Of a DNA stretch of 36,396 nt, positions 23,897-31,813 are shown piece after piece. Both the position numbers and the translations under genes were made by a program. Origin of the DNA: Microbacterium sp. 5K110 (GTDB lineage: Bacteria > Actinomycetota > Actinomycetes > Actinomycetales > Microbacteriaceae); assembly GCF_005774735.1 (NCBI RefSeq), contig NZ_VBUM01000030.1, positions 1-36,396 on the forward strand, in the 5' to 3' direction. Every line of letters begins with the position of its first letter. The stretch's first letter is position 1. Under the pieces are notes generated by a model. It ran no database searches. It was not told the origin of the DNA and worked only from the letters and a program-made list of their open reading frames with translations.

Positions 23897-24658
23897 ATGC
23901 TGTCAACGGAGCGCAGGAAATGGATCCTGGACGAGATCACACGAACAGGTCAGCTGGTAACCTCCCAAGCGGCGAGCCAGCTTGGCGTCAGCGAGGTGAC
24001 CATTCGCTCCGATCTGGATGATCTAGCCCGGCGGGGTCGAATCACTCGGACCCATGGCGGAGCCGTCATACCCGAGACGCGTACGGGGGTTTTCGATTTT
24101 GAGGCGCGGATGCTTCTCAACACCGAGGCGAAGCGTCAAATCGCGTTGGCTGCGCAGCCCTACGTCCACAGCAACCAGACGGTCATCTTTGACGCCGGCA
24201 GCACCGTCCTACATCTCGCTCAAGTCATGCCCGACGTGAGAGACCTGACCGTCTACACGCCCGGGATCACCACAGCCCGTCAACTTCTCGCTCTCGAGGG
24301 CATTGACGTCCGTCTCTTAGGAGGACGTTTGGACCCTCGCCGGTTGGAAACAGTCGGCAGTCCGGACGAGCAAGGGATCAAGGACGTGCTCGCGCACACG
24401 TTATTCATGGGGATTCAGGGCATCGATTCCGACCTTGACATGGTGGAGCAATCTCGTGATGTCGCCGCGGGAAAGCTGCACTACATGCGCCGCGCACGCA
24501 CTGTGGTGCTGTTGATCGACTCTTCCAAGTGGAACCACGCCGCTCTCGCCAAAGTCGCGTCAGTTAATGAACTGGACATAGTCATCACCGATAGCGGCAT
24601 CGATGAGAGCGTCCGGCAACGAGTCAGTGAGCTCGACCTGGACTTAGTCATCGCGTAA
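23897..24658 (+). CDS. DeoR/GlpR-family transcriptional regulator
   Basis: A 253-aa repressor-type protein. The N-terminal winged helix-turn-helix is readable as STERRKWILDEITRTGQLVT, then ASQLGVSEVTIRSDLDDLARRG (about residues 26-47) and the wing RITRTHGGAV. The C-terminal DeoR sensor domain has IFDAGSTVLHLAQ, YTPGITTARQLL, LLGGRLDPRRLETVG and LIDSSKW, the phosphosugar-binding motifs of the family. It is divergent from the polyol operon with a shared 248-nt control region, so it most likely responds to a phosphorylated intermediate made by the PfkB kinase. The start is fixed by a -10 box 6 nt upstream. Confidence 0.92.
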   Translation: MLSTERRKWILDEITRTGQLVTSQAASQLGVSEVTIRSDLDDLARRGRITRTHGGAVIPETRTGVFDFEARMLLNTEAKRQIALAAQPYVHSNQTVIFDAGSTVLHLAQVMPDVRDLTVYTPGITTARQLLALEGIDVRLLGGRLDPRRLETVGSPDEQGIKDVLAHTLFMGIQGIDSDLDMVEQSRDVAAGKLHYMRRARTVVLLIDSSKWNHAALAKVASVNELDIVITDSGIDESVRQRVSELDLDLVIA

Positions 24659-24972
24659 GGGAACCCACAAGCAACCCACGTGCAGCTGCGCCTTGTCGCG
24701 CGGCGGTCGAAGGGAGCCAATGGTGGCCACTCCCCCAAGCACCGGACTACGGCGCGGGATGCATCAAAGCGCGCGGTAGCGGCGGCAATCATCTCCAAGA
24801 GGGCTATCGCCGCGCGGGGAAAGTTCGATTGAGACCCGCACTCACGTCTGCCCTCGGCGCGGACGTACGGCGCTTGAACTACGGCCAGATCACGCCGGTC
24901 CGATCGCTGTAGCGACAGGTCAAGCTCGCTCCAAAGAACCGATGCGGCCCGTCTACACGATCGTTATCGAGT
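24659..24972. other. Intergenic stretch without a convincing gene
   Basis: About 310 nt between the DeoR gene and the SOS-type promoter. Reading frames are short and have neither ribosome binding sites nor recognisable domains. A CCAGATCACG half copy of the palindrome found before the photolyase occurs at 24885-24894, probably by chance. The composition suggests decayed sequence next to the tRNA island boundary. Confidence 0.4.
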
Positions 24973-25001
24973 TTGCACCATTAGAACGCATGTTCGATAC
25001 T
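24973..25001 (+). promoter_or_regulatory. LexA-controlled promoter (SOS box inside -35/-10)
   Basis: TAGAACGCATGTTCGA at 24982-24997 matches the actinobacterial SOS box TCGAAC-N4-GTTCGA at all fixed bases but one. It sits between a -35-like TTGCAC (24973-24978) and a -10-like GATACT (24996-25001) with 17-nt spacing, and the -10 is 7 nt before the ATG at 25009. LexA binding would directly block this leaderless promoter. Confidence 0.78.
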
Positions 25002-25008
25002 GGCAGAC

Positions 25009-25404
25009 ATGCGCGACGACGGTCCCCGCTGGCACCCCCAACTGCTCGCGCGGGAAACGGCGCCGGCTCATTGGGTCATGCCGGACCCCCTGGGCAAGGC
25101 CGCCGGCACGATCGAGCTGCGCCGCACCGACGATGGGCCGCGCTACCGGGTTGAGGTAGCCGGCGAACTACTCGGCTGCGCGACGTCGCTAGAAACGGCC
25201 ACGGAGAGACTGCACCGCGTCATCATTTCGGCGGGCGGCCTAGGCACTGCCCATCGCCGCGTGAAGACGTTGAGTCAGGGCAGCCATAGCTTCCGCGACA
25301 TCATGTTCGCCGGTCTCGTCCGCCAAACCGTAGTGGAGCAGGTCGCGGGTCAATCGGCGCGCGATCTGCTCAAGGGTCACATCGCCGCTTTGCCCGGTCG
25401 ATAG
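25009..25404 (+). CDS. Small SOS-type protein of unknown function
   Basis: A 131-aa frame directly behind a LexA-box promoter. The first 77 residues look like real protein (RWHPQLLARETAPAHWVM, then GTIELRRTDDGPRYRVEVAG and CATSLETATERLHRVI) with a compact alpha/beta pattern. The rest (from about residue 78) is basic, reads less naturally and overlaps a better-supported gene on the other strand by 165 nt. The original gene may therefore have ended near residue 80, with the tail as read-through after a local change. There is no signal peptide, membrane helix or known motif. In actinobacteria, LexA targets include lesion-bypass polymerases and small accessory proteins; a DNA-damage role is inferred from the promoter only. 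Confidence 0.6.
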   Translation: MRDDGPRWHPQLLARETAPAHWVMPDPLGKAAGTIELRRTDDGPRYRVEVAGELLGCATSLETATERLHRVIISAGGLGTAHRRVKTLSQGSHSFRDIMFAGLVRQTVVEQVAGQSARDLLKGHIAALPGR

Positions 25405-25473
25405 ATGCGCAGTGAGATAGGCCGATACGCCGATGAGGACTTTCAAATCGACTTCGTCGACTTCGGTCTTCAT
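25240..25473 (-). CDS. Small helical protein of unknown family
   Basis: A 77-aa frame on the minus strand, ATG at 25473, preceded by a good ribosome binding site (GAGGAAAG). The sequence begins MKTEVDEVDLKVLIGVSAYL and continues with DVTLEQIARRLTRDLLHYGLA and DVAEAMAALTQRLHAAMG, so it is acidic and almost entirely helical with regular Leu/Ile/Ala spacing. This favours a real soluble protein, perhaps dimeric. It is convergent with and overlaps the tail of the SOS-type gene. The arrangement could make antisense transcripts during SOS induction. No function can be assigned. Confidence 0.6.
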   Translation of the reverse strand: MKTEVDEVDLKVLIGVSAYLTAHLSTGQSGDVTLEQIARRLTRDLLHYGLADETGEHDVAEAMAALTQRLHAAMGSA

Positions 25474-25939
25474 TCTTTCCTCGACTCTTCGGTCGGACCT
25501 CACACGGTGCTGAGAGGAGTGGCGACCAGCGTAGTACCGGGCGTGGTGTGGCGGGCGCTGCTCTCTGTGGGTGGATGGTCGAGCCCGGAACCATGAAAGT
25601 CCCCCTCCGCCGGGGCGGCTCTTCTCGACATCCTCAAGAGTGGGATGAACCGGATCACCCGCGAGGTAGATGACACCGAGCATCACATCGCCAGTTCCGA
25701 ACAGGTGGTGGAACAACGGGACGAGCAACGTGATCGAGTACTCGACGTCTCTCGCCTCTGCGGAACGAGAGTGGCCGTGATTCCCGTGCCAGCGCAGCAG
25801 CACGAGCCGTTCGCCGCGACCGGCACTGACGGGGTGTTGGTGCCGGTGCAAGGGTGGGGGAACCATCCAGAGCGTCGCTGGAGCCCTTCCGCAGCTACTC
25901 CTGAGCTCCCAACGGACCGAGGAAGGCTTCCCAGATAAG
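25474..25939. other. Intergenic stretch between small gene and tRNA terminator
   Basis: About 465 nt. Open frames exist on both strands because stop codons are rare in this composition, but none has a good start, family motif or convincing codon pattern. It may be a degraded gene at the edge of the accessory region. Confidence 0.4.
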
Positions 25940-25973
25940 AACCCCGCCCAAACTTTCGTGTGAGCGGGGTTCG
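25940..25973 (-). terminator. Hairpin downstream of tRNA-Ser
   Basis: GAACCCCGC (25940-25948) pairs perfectly with GCGGGGTTC (25965-25973) around a 16-nt loop. On the minus strand it lies just after the tRNA 3' end and is followed by TTATCT, a weak T-tract. It is a likely terminator of the tRNA transcript. Confidence 0.7.
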
Positions 25974-25986
25974 AATGCGCACCATC

Positions 25987-26074
25987 TGGCGGAGGGTGTG
26001 GGATTCGAACCCACGGGACATCTCTGCCCACTGGTTTTCAAGACCAGGTCCATCGGCCGCTCGGACAACCCTCC
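25987..26074 (-). tRNA. tRNA-Ser (anticodon UGA), CCA encoded
   Basis: On the minus strand, the 7-bp acceptor stem GGAGGGT pairs with ACCCTCC, followed by discriminator G and an encoded CCA (25987-25989). The anticodon stem-loop is CTGGT-CTTGAAA-ACCAG with UGA (plus-strand 26038-26040), a long variable arm (TGGGCAGAGATGTCCC) identifies a class II Ser tRNA, and the T-arm is GTGGG-TTCGAAT-CCCAC. It reads UCA (and perhaps other UCN) codons. The gene marks the point where accessory sequence gives way to core-like sequence; tRNA-Ser genes are frequent integration sites for islands. Confidence 0.97.
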
Positions 26075-26282
26075 CGATCTCCCGAGTCTACCGAGGCTCG
26101 CTGCGCTGCGAACGCCCACGTCCGGGTCGACAGCCCACGATACGGCCGCCCGGAACGCAGGCGCTCGACCCGAGCATCGGCGCTCGACCCGCAATGCCGA
26201 CGCCCGGCATCCGGGGCCGCACGCCGCCGGACGGGGCGAGCGTCGTTCACGGGCCTGTGGGCGACCTGTCACCTCGCGACGT

Positions 26283-26288
26283 TACGAT
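26283..26288 (+). promoter_or_regulatory. -10 box TACGAT of a leaderless transcript
   Basis: TACGAT, 6 nt (CTGCCC), then the GTG at 26295. It decides the start of the DUF4012 gene against much longer in-frame possibilities that would run through the tRNA. Confidence 0.65.
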
Positions 26289-26294
26289 CTGCCC

Positions 26295-28286
26295 GTGATC
26301 TGGAAGACGGCGCCCGAGACGCGGGCGGACCGGCGGGCGAGGGGGCGCGCGGCGAGTGCCGGTCGACGCGACCCCGGATTGACCTCGACACAGCCGTTCG
26401 CGCGTCATGCCGCCGCAGAGACCGCGGTGCAGAAGTGGCGACGTCAGGCCTCCGTCGTCGCGGCGATCGTCGGTGGCCCCCTTTCCGTCGTGGTCGTCGC
26501 CCTGGCGGTCACCGCCGGCGCGTTCGCGTGGCAGGCGATCCAGGTGCGCGACGACCTCGAAGGGGCACTGGATCAGGCGAAGGTGCTCGTCCGCGCCGCA
26601 GCCGGCGGCGACGTCGACGGGATCCAACGATCGGGTGCGGACATCGTCGCCCGGGCGCAGCGGGCGCACGACACCGTGCAGAACCCGCTGTGGGATCTCG
26701 CAGCGCAGATCCCGGCGGCACGGACGAACGTCCTGGCCGTGCGCACCGTCACCGACATCGCCCACACGATCACTTCGCAGTCTCTCCCGCCGATGATGAC
26801 GATGATGTCCGCGTCGAGCGGTGACACCGGCGGCGGCAGTGGGATCAACCTTCGGCCGTTCCTGCACGCCGGCGCGGTCATCCCCACCGTGCTGGCCTCG
26901 TTCGACGAGGCCTCGCGCATCGCGACGAACATGGACCGGACGGGTGTCCTGCCGCAGATCTCGGCGCCCGTCGATCAGCTGGTGGGTCTGATGCAGCAGG
27001 CGACCCCCGTCCTCACGACGGTCGAGGCGCACCTCCCCGAACTGCTCCGTGCCGCGGGCGCCGAGCGTCCGATGCTCTACCAGGTGATGATCCAGACGCC
27101 CGCCGAGATCCGGGCCACCGGTGGCGGCGTCGCGCAGTGGCTGGTGCTGAGGGTCGACGACGGCAATGTCGACATGCTCAGCCTCGATACCGGCACCGAC
27201 CTCATGTACGTCGACCTGCCGTCGCGGGGCTTCGACACGGTGAACGGCTCACTCATCCGGCTGCCCGCCGAGACGCGCAAGCTCTACCCGCCGGAGTTGA
27301 CGAACTGGTCGTCGAACTTCACCATGACGCCGGACTTCCCGACCGCGGTCGAGCTGTTCCAAGCCACACGCACGTGGACGGACAAGCCGAAATTCGACGG
27401 CGCGTTCTCGATCGACCCGATCGTCCTGGCCCACCTCCTCGAGGCGACCGGCCCGATCACGCTCGCCTCGGGCGAGACCGTCGACGCCCAGAACGCCGGA
27501 GCCAAGCTCATGAGCGAGCCGTACGAGCGATACGGCATCGACAACGCGGCCATGGACCGCTACTTCAGCGAGATCAGCGCGGCGATGTTCTCGAAACTGA
27601 CCGGCCGCCAGTGGGACATCGCCACGATGTGGGGGCAGATCGTGCGCAGCGCCGAGGAGGGGCGCATCTACGCGTGGTTCGACGACCAGGGACTGGAGGA
27701 TCTCGCCCACCAGTACGGCCTCGACGGCACCCTGCCGGAGGACAACGTCGACGCCACGCAGCTCGGCATCTACTTCAACGACTACTCGATCGGCAAGCTC
27801 CAGTTCCACCTCACCTACTCGCAGCACGCGACGTGCAACGCGGATGACCGGACGATCACCGTCTCGATGGACCTGCACAGCAGCATCACGGATGCCATCA
27901 CGAGCGGATACACCCTGGGTCTGCGCAACATCGAACGCGGGATCGACCTGCGGACGATGATGCTCGACGTGCTGTTCTTCGCCCCGCCGGGTGGGCGGAT
28001 CCTGTCCACCGATCCCGACGAGGGTGACCGGTGGGACTCGACGTTCCACGACCGCTCCGGGTCCGACCACTCGAGCCCCGCCGTGAGCCGGACGCTGCTC
28101 CTTCCGGAGGGCCAGACGCGCACCGTGTCGTACACCGTGAAACTGCCCGACGGAGAACTCGGCCCGCTGGAGCTGCGTCACACCCCCGGCGCGAACGACA
28201 CCGCCGTCACGATCGACGCGAACTGCGCCCCGCTCTTCCGGAGCCCCGAGGGGTCGGACAACATCCTGTTGTCCAAGATCGGCTGA
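26295..28286 (+). CDS. DUF4012 membrane-anchored protein
   Basis: A 663-aa protein of the actinobacterial DUF4012 family, function unknown, usually near capsule, wall-polymer or glycan genes. A cytoplasmic basic region (about residues 1-50) is followed by one membrane helix (about 53-78, VVAAIVGGPLSVVVVALAV) and a large extracytoplasmic domain. Family blocks include YQVMIQTPAEIRATGGGV, the DTGTDLMYVDLPSRGF turn, ELTNWSSNFTMTPDFPTA and KFDGAFSIDPIVLAHLLEAT, also resembling parts of LytR-CpsA-Psr-associated proteins. The C-terminal third has YFNDYSIGKLQFHL. The GTG start at 26295 is 6 nt after a -10 box, which rules out longer versions. Confidence 0.85.
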   Translation: MIWKTAPETRADRRARGRAASAGRRDPGLTSTQPFARHAAAETAVQKWRRQASVVAAIVGGPLSVVVVALAVTAGAFAWQAIQVRDDLEGALDQAKVLVRAAAGGDVDGIQRSGADIVARAQRAHDTVQNPLWDLAAQIPAARTNVLAVRTVTDIAHTITSQSLPPMMTMMSASSGDTGGGSGINLRPFLHAGAVIPTVLASFDEASRIATNMDRTGVLPQISAPVDQLVGLMQQATPVLTTVEAHLPELLRAAGAERPMLYQVMIQTPAEIRATGGGVAQWLVLRVDDGNVDMLSLDTGTDLMYVDLPSRGFDTVNGSLIRLPAETRKLYPPELTNWSSNFTMTPDFPTAVELFQATRTWTDKPKFDGAFSIDPIVLAHLLEATGPITLASGETVDAQNAGAKLMSEPYERYGIDNAAMDRYFSEISAAMFSKLTGRQWDIATMWGQIVRSAEEGRIYAWFDDQGLEDLAHQYGLDGTLPEDNVDATQLGIYFNDYSIGKLQFHLTYSQHATCNADDRTITVSMDLHSSITDAITSGYTLGLRNIERGIDLRTMMLDVLFFAPPGGRILSTDPDEGDRWDSTFHDRSGSDHSSPAVSRTLLLPEGQTRTVSYTVKLPDGELGPLELRHTPGANDTAVTIDANCAPLFRSPEGSDNILLSKIG

Positions 28287-28346
28287 TCGGGCCCCGACGG
28301 CGTTTCCCGTTCACGCAACCGGCCACCCATGCGGACGCCCGACGGC

Positions 28347-28352
28347 TAGCGT
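28347..28352 (+). promoter_or_regulatory. -10 box TAGCGT of a leaderless transcript
   Basis: TAGCGT, 6 nt (CGGAGG), ATG at 28359. The GGAGG touches the ATG and is too close for a normal ribosome binding site. The 15-base string TAGCGTCGGAGGATG recurs before the photolyase gene. Confidence 0.65.
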
Positions 28353-28358
28353 CGGAGG

Positions 28359-29612
28359 ATGACGGCGAACGGCGGGGCACTGGCATCCTTCTTCTTCCGA
28401 CTCGGAAAGAAGGTGTGGGTGCGCGCCGCGCTGTTTACTCTCATCGGCATCGCGGTCGCCCTGATCGCCGGGTTCCTCGGCCCCTTCCTCCCGTTCGACG
28501 TCACGATCGACCTCGGCCAGAACGCCGTCGGCTCTCTGCTGCAGATCATCGCCACGGCGATGCTCACCGTCAGCACCTTCTCGGTGACGGCGATGGTCAC
28601 GGCGTTCTCGGCGGCGACGACGACGGCCACGCCGCGATCCACTCCCCTGCTCATCGCCGACACGACGTCGCAGAACGCGGTGTCGACGTTCATCGGAGCG
28701 TTCACCTACTCGCTCGTGGGCATCGTCGCCCTCTCCACCCCGTACTACACGGAGCAGGGGCGGACGATCCTGTTCGTCGGCACGCTCGTGGTGATCGGCA
28801 TCGTCGTGTTCACGCTGCTGCGGTGGATCTCGCACCTGTCCACATTCGGGCGCATGGCGGACGTCATCGACCGCGTCGAGAAAGCGGCGACCGCCGCACT
28901 CGAGATGCACGCCTCGTCGCCCACTCTCGGCGCCCGGGCGCTGACGACCGTGCCCGGGGGAACCCGAGCCGTGCTCACCGACCAGGTCGGCTACGTGACT
29001 CACGTCGACGTCCGCGCACTCCACCGGCTCGCCGAGGACCACGACGTCCGCATCTACGTCGACGCGACGCCCGGCCGGATCGCGGACGCGCGCACCCCGC
29101 TCGTCCGCGTCGCCGGGGCGGTCGACGACGACCTCGTGAAGGCGGTGCGCCGCGCCTTCCGCATCGAGAATCACCGCACCTTCGAGCAGGACCCGCGCTT
29201 CGGCGTGATCGCGCTCACCGAGATCGGCAGCCGCGCCCTGTCCCCCGCGACGAACGACCCCGGCACCGCCATCGAGGTGATCGCGGCGCTGCAACGCGTA
29301 CTGACCCGGGCGATCACGATCGAGCCCGATCATGAGGTGACGTACGCGCGCGTCTTCCTGGAGCCCGCCGAACTGCGCGACCTCGTCGCCGACGCGTTCC
29401 GCCCGCTCGCCCGCGACGGCGCGCCCCACATCGAGGTGCAGGTGCGCCTGCAGAAGTGCCTCGCCTCGCTCGCGGCATCCGCTCCCCGACACGCGGAGGC
29501 TTTCCGGGATGCCGCCCGCGCGGCGTTCGAGCGCAGTCGACGCGATCTCGACCGCAACGACGTCCGTCTGCTGCGCACGTCGATGCGCGAGGCGTGGAAC
29601 GAGGCCGGCTAG
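28359..29612 (+). CDS. DUF2254 membrane protein
   Basis: A 417-aa membrane protein of the DUF2254 family, function unknown. The N-terminal third has about four helices (near residues 22-42, 60-82, 105-127 and 133-152), with MLTVSTFSVTAMVTAFSAA as a conserved block. The remainder is cytoplasmic and includes the characteristic SRALSPATNDPGTAIEVI segment and a helical C-terminus ending ERSRRDLDRNDVRLLRTSMR. It is followed on the opposite strand by the HAD gene; the two stop codons overlap at CTAG (29609-29612). Confidence 0.88.
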   Translation: MTANGGALASFFFRLGKKVWVRAALFTLIGIAVALIAGFLGPFLPFDVTIDLGQNAVGSLLQIIATAMLTVSTFSVTAMVTAFSAATTTATPRSTPLLIADTTSQNAVSTFIGAFTYSLVGIVALSTPYYTEQGRTILFVGTLVVIGIVVFTLLRWISHLSTFGRMADVIDRVEKAATAALEMHASSPTLGARALTTVPGGTRAVLTDQVGYVTHVDVRALHRLAEDHDVRIYVDATPGRIADARTPLVRVAGAVDDDLVKAVRRAFRIENHRTFEQDPRFGVIALTEIGSRALSPATNDPGTAIEVIAALQRVLTRAITIEPDHEVTYARVFLEPAELRDLVADAFRPLARDGAPHIEVQVRLQKCLASLAASAPRHAEAFRDAARAAFERSRRDLDRNDVRLLRTSMREAWNEAG

Positions 29613-30508
29613 AGCCCGCGCAGCACCGCGGCCACGCCGCCCTCGCCGACCGAGAGACCGACCTCGCCGGCGGCTTCGTGCACCTCGGGCGGACCCTGCT
29701 GCATCGCGATCGCGCGGCCGCCGTGCGAGACGGCCCACTGCATCATCTCGATGTCGTTGCGGCCGTCGCCCATGACGAGCACGTGATCGGGCGGGATGCC
29801 GAGCCACTCCCGCACGAGCTCGAGGGCGGTGGACTTGTTCACGCCCTGGGGTGCGATGTCGAGCCACGCCGTCCAGCCGATCGCGTACGACACCTGGCTG
29901 AGCCCGATGCGCTCGACCAGCTGGAGGAAGTCCATGTCGGTCTTCTCGGGCGCGACGACCACCACGCGGCAGACGGGCTGGTGCGACAGCTCCTCGAAGG
30001 CCACCTGGTTGGCGCCCTGCAGGTTCCAGTCGTCGAGGTAGTCGGTGAAGTTGCGCTGTCCGTCGGGCAGCTCGACGAGGAAGTGCGCGTCCCCGAGGTG
30101 CTCGCCCAGCAGCGTCAGCACATCGGTCGGGTCGAACGTCTCGACGTGCGCACGCTCGTACTCGCTGGCATCCGCATCGCCCACCCGGCGCATCACGATC
30201 GCGCCGTTCGAGCACACCGCGTACTCGGGATGGATGCCGAGGCGCTCCATGACCGGGAACGTGCTGTCCCAGCTGCGACCGGTGGCCAGCATGACCTCGT
30301 GGCCGGCGTCCTGCGCGTGACGCACGGCATCCACGATCCCGGGGCTCAGCGACTCGTCCTCGAGGAGGACGGTGCCGTCGATGTCGAGGGCGATGAGCAT
30401 GCGCCCCACGGGCGCGGTCCGGGCGATGTCGTCGACGACCTCTGCCGCCTCGACCTGCGGCGACGTCTCGACGTCTCCGATGCGGGGCAGGGCGGCCTCG
30501 TCGGTCAC
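29609..30508 (-). CDS. Cof-type HAD hydrolase
   Basis: A HAD-IIB (Cof-type) phosphatase of 299 aa. After a polar N-terminal extension of about 35 residues comes motif I in [15 protein letters not shown] (Asp42 and Asp44), then motif [11 protein letters not shown], a C2 cap and motif [18 protein letters not shown]. Motif III Lys lies in [11 protein letters not shown]. The GTG at 30508 overlaps the serS stop (GTGA), so the two are co-transcribed and translationally coupled, a pairing common in Microbacteriaceae. The natural substrate is unknown; Cof-type enzymes act on sugar phosphates, pyridoxal phosphate or nucleotides. Confidence 0.87.
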   Translation of the reverse strand: MTDEAALPRIGDVETSPQVEAAEVVDDIARTAPVGRMLIALDIDGTVLLEDESLSPGIVDAVRHAQDAGHEVMLATGRSWDSTFPVMERLGIHPEYAVCSNGAIVMRRVGDADASEYERAHVETFDPTDVLTLLGEHLGDAHFLVELPDGQRNFTDYLDDWNLQGANQVAFEELSHQPVCRVVVVAPEKTDMDFLQLVERIGLSQVSYAIGWTAWLDIAPQGVNKSTALELVREWLGIPPDHVLVMGDGRNDIEMMQWAVSHGGRAIAMQQGPPEVHEAAGEVGLSVGEGGVAAVLRGL

Positions 30509-31773
30509 GCGATCGGCTCCATGACCTCGAGTCCACCCAGGTAGGGACGGAGCACCTCGGGCACCGTCACCGACCCGTCGGCGCGCTGGTGGGTCTCGAG
30601 GAGCGCGACGATCCACCGGGTGGTGGCGAGCGTGCCGTTGAGGGTCGCGACCGGCTGCGTCTTGCCGCCGTCGGCAGGACGGAACCGGGTGTCCAGGCGG
30701 CGCGCCTGATAGGTGGTGCAGTTCGACGTGCTCGTGAGCTCGCGGTACGCGTCCTGCGTGGGCACCCACGCCTCGATGTCGAACTTGCGCGCGGCGCTGG
30801 AACCGAGGTCGCCGGCGGCGACGTCGATCACGCGGTACGCGAGCCCGAGGTCCTGCAGCATGCCCTCCTGCATCGCGACGAGACGGTCGTGCTCGGCTTC
30901 GGCATCCGCGGGGTCGGTGTAGACGAACATCTCGAGCTTGTTGAACTGGTGCACACGGATGATGCCGCGGGTGTCCTTGCCGTACGAGCCGGCTTCGCTG
31001 CGGTAGCACGTGGACCACCCGGCGTACCGCTTGGCACCGCGCTCGAGGTCGAGGATCTCGTCCATGTGGTAGCCGGCAAGGGGCACCTCGCTCGTGCCGA
31101 CGAGGTAGAGGTCTTCCTTGGGCAGGTGGTAGACCTCGTCGGCGTGCTGACCGAGGAACCCGGTGCCGCGCATGACCTCGGGGCGCACGAGCGTCGGCGG
31201 GATCATCGGGGTGAACCCGGCCTGCAGCGCCCGGTCGAGCGCCAGGGTCATGAGGGCGAGCTCGAGCCGCGCGCCGATGCCCGTGAGGAAGTAGAACCGG
31301 CTGCCCGACACCTTCGTGCCGCGCTCCATGTCGATGGCGCCGAGCTTCTCGCCGATCGCGAGGTGGTCGAGCGGCTCGAAGTCGAACGTCGGCACGTCGC
31401 CGTGCGTGCGGAGGGTGACGAAGTCCGCCTCGCCGCCGGCGGGGACGCCCTCGAGGACGATGTTCTCGATCTTCGACAGCGCCAGATCGGCGGCCTCTTC
31501 CGCGGCGGTCACGGCGTGCTGCGCGGCCTTGACCTTCTCGCTGAGCTCCTTCGCCTCGGCCACGAGTGCGGGCTTGTCATCCTTCGGGGCCTGCGCGACC
31601 TTCTTGCCGTGCGCGTTCTGCGCGGCCCGGAGCTCTTCGAACGTCGTGATCGCGGCGCGGCGATCACGATCGGCGGCGATCGCGGCGTCGACGGAGTCGG
31701 GCGACTCCCCGCGCGCGATCTGGGAGCGCTTCACCAGTTCGGGATCTTCACGCAGCAGAGTCAGGTCGATCAC
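30505..31773 (-). CDS. serS: Seryl-tRNA synthetase
   Basis: SerRS charges tRNA-Ser with serine. The 422-aa protein has the N-terminal coiled-coil tRNA-binding arm (about residues 25-105, rich in E, K and A) and the class II catalytic core. Motif 2 is [19 protein letters not shown], followed by [32 protein letters not shown] and [20 protein letters not shown] (motif 3) complete the active site. The GTG at 31773 follows a TAGGAT -10 box by 6 nt. One of its substrates, tRNA-Ser(UGA), is encoded about 4.4 kb away on the same strand. Confidence 0.98.
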   Translation of the reverse strand: MIDLTLLREDPELVKRSQIARGESPDSVDAAIAADRDRRAAITTFEELRAAQNAHGKKVAQAPKDDKPALVAEAKELSEKVKAAQHAVTAAEEAADLALSKIENIVLEGVPAGGEADFVTLRTHGDVPTFDFEPLDHLAIGEKLGAIDMERGTKVSGSRFYFLTGIGARLELALMTLALDRALQAGFTPMIPPTLVRPEVMRGTGFLGQHADEVYHLPKEDLYLVGTSEVPLAGYHMDEILDLERGAKRYAGWSTCYRSEAGSYGKDTRGIIRVHQFNKLEMFVYTDPADAEAEHDRLVAMQEGMLQDLGLAYRVIDVAAGDLGSSAARKFDIEAWVPTQDAYRELTSTSNCTTYQARRLDTRFRPADGGKTQPVATLNGTLATTRWIVALLETHQRADGSVTVPEVLRPYLGGLEVMEPIA

Positions 31774-31779
31774 GCGTCC

Positions 31780-31785
31780 ATCCTA
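31780..31785 (-). promoter_or_regulatory. -10 box TAGGAT of a leaderless transcript (serS)
   Basis: Read on the minus strand, TAGGAT is followed by 6 nt (GGACGC) and the serS GTG. It lies in the 40-nt gap after the upstream zincin gene. Confidence 0.65.
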
Positions 31786-31813
31786 CGGTCGCCGCCTCGG
31801 GTGATTCCGCGCC

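Noticed and set aside
25645..25938. Plus-strand open frame of 97 codons before the tRNA
   Set aside because: No ribosome binding site or domain, low-complexity Pro/Arg content at the end, and an equally long open frame on the opposite strand.
25965..25980. T-arm-like sequence GGGGTTCGAATGCG near the tRNA as a second tRNA fragment or att site
   Set aside because: The flanks cannot form a T stem, and the sequence is explained by the right arm of the terminator hairpin.
25998..26294. Upstream extension of the DUF4012 gene through the tRNA region
   Set aside because: The -10 box 6 nt before the GTG at 26295 and the tRNA on the other strand make the extension implausible.
28311..29608. Long minus-strand frame opposite the DUF2254 gene
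   Set aside because: It is extremely Arg-rich and lacks any domain; the DUF2254 product on the plus strand is clearly the real gene.
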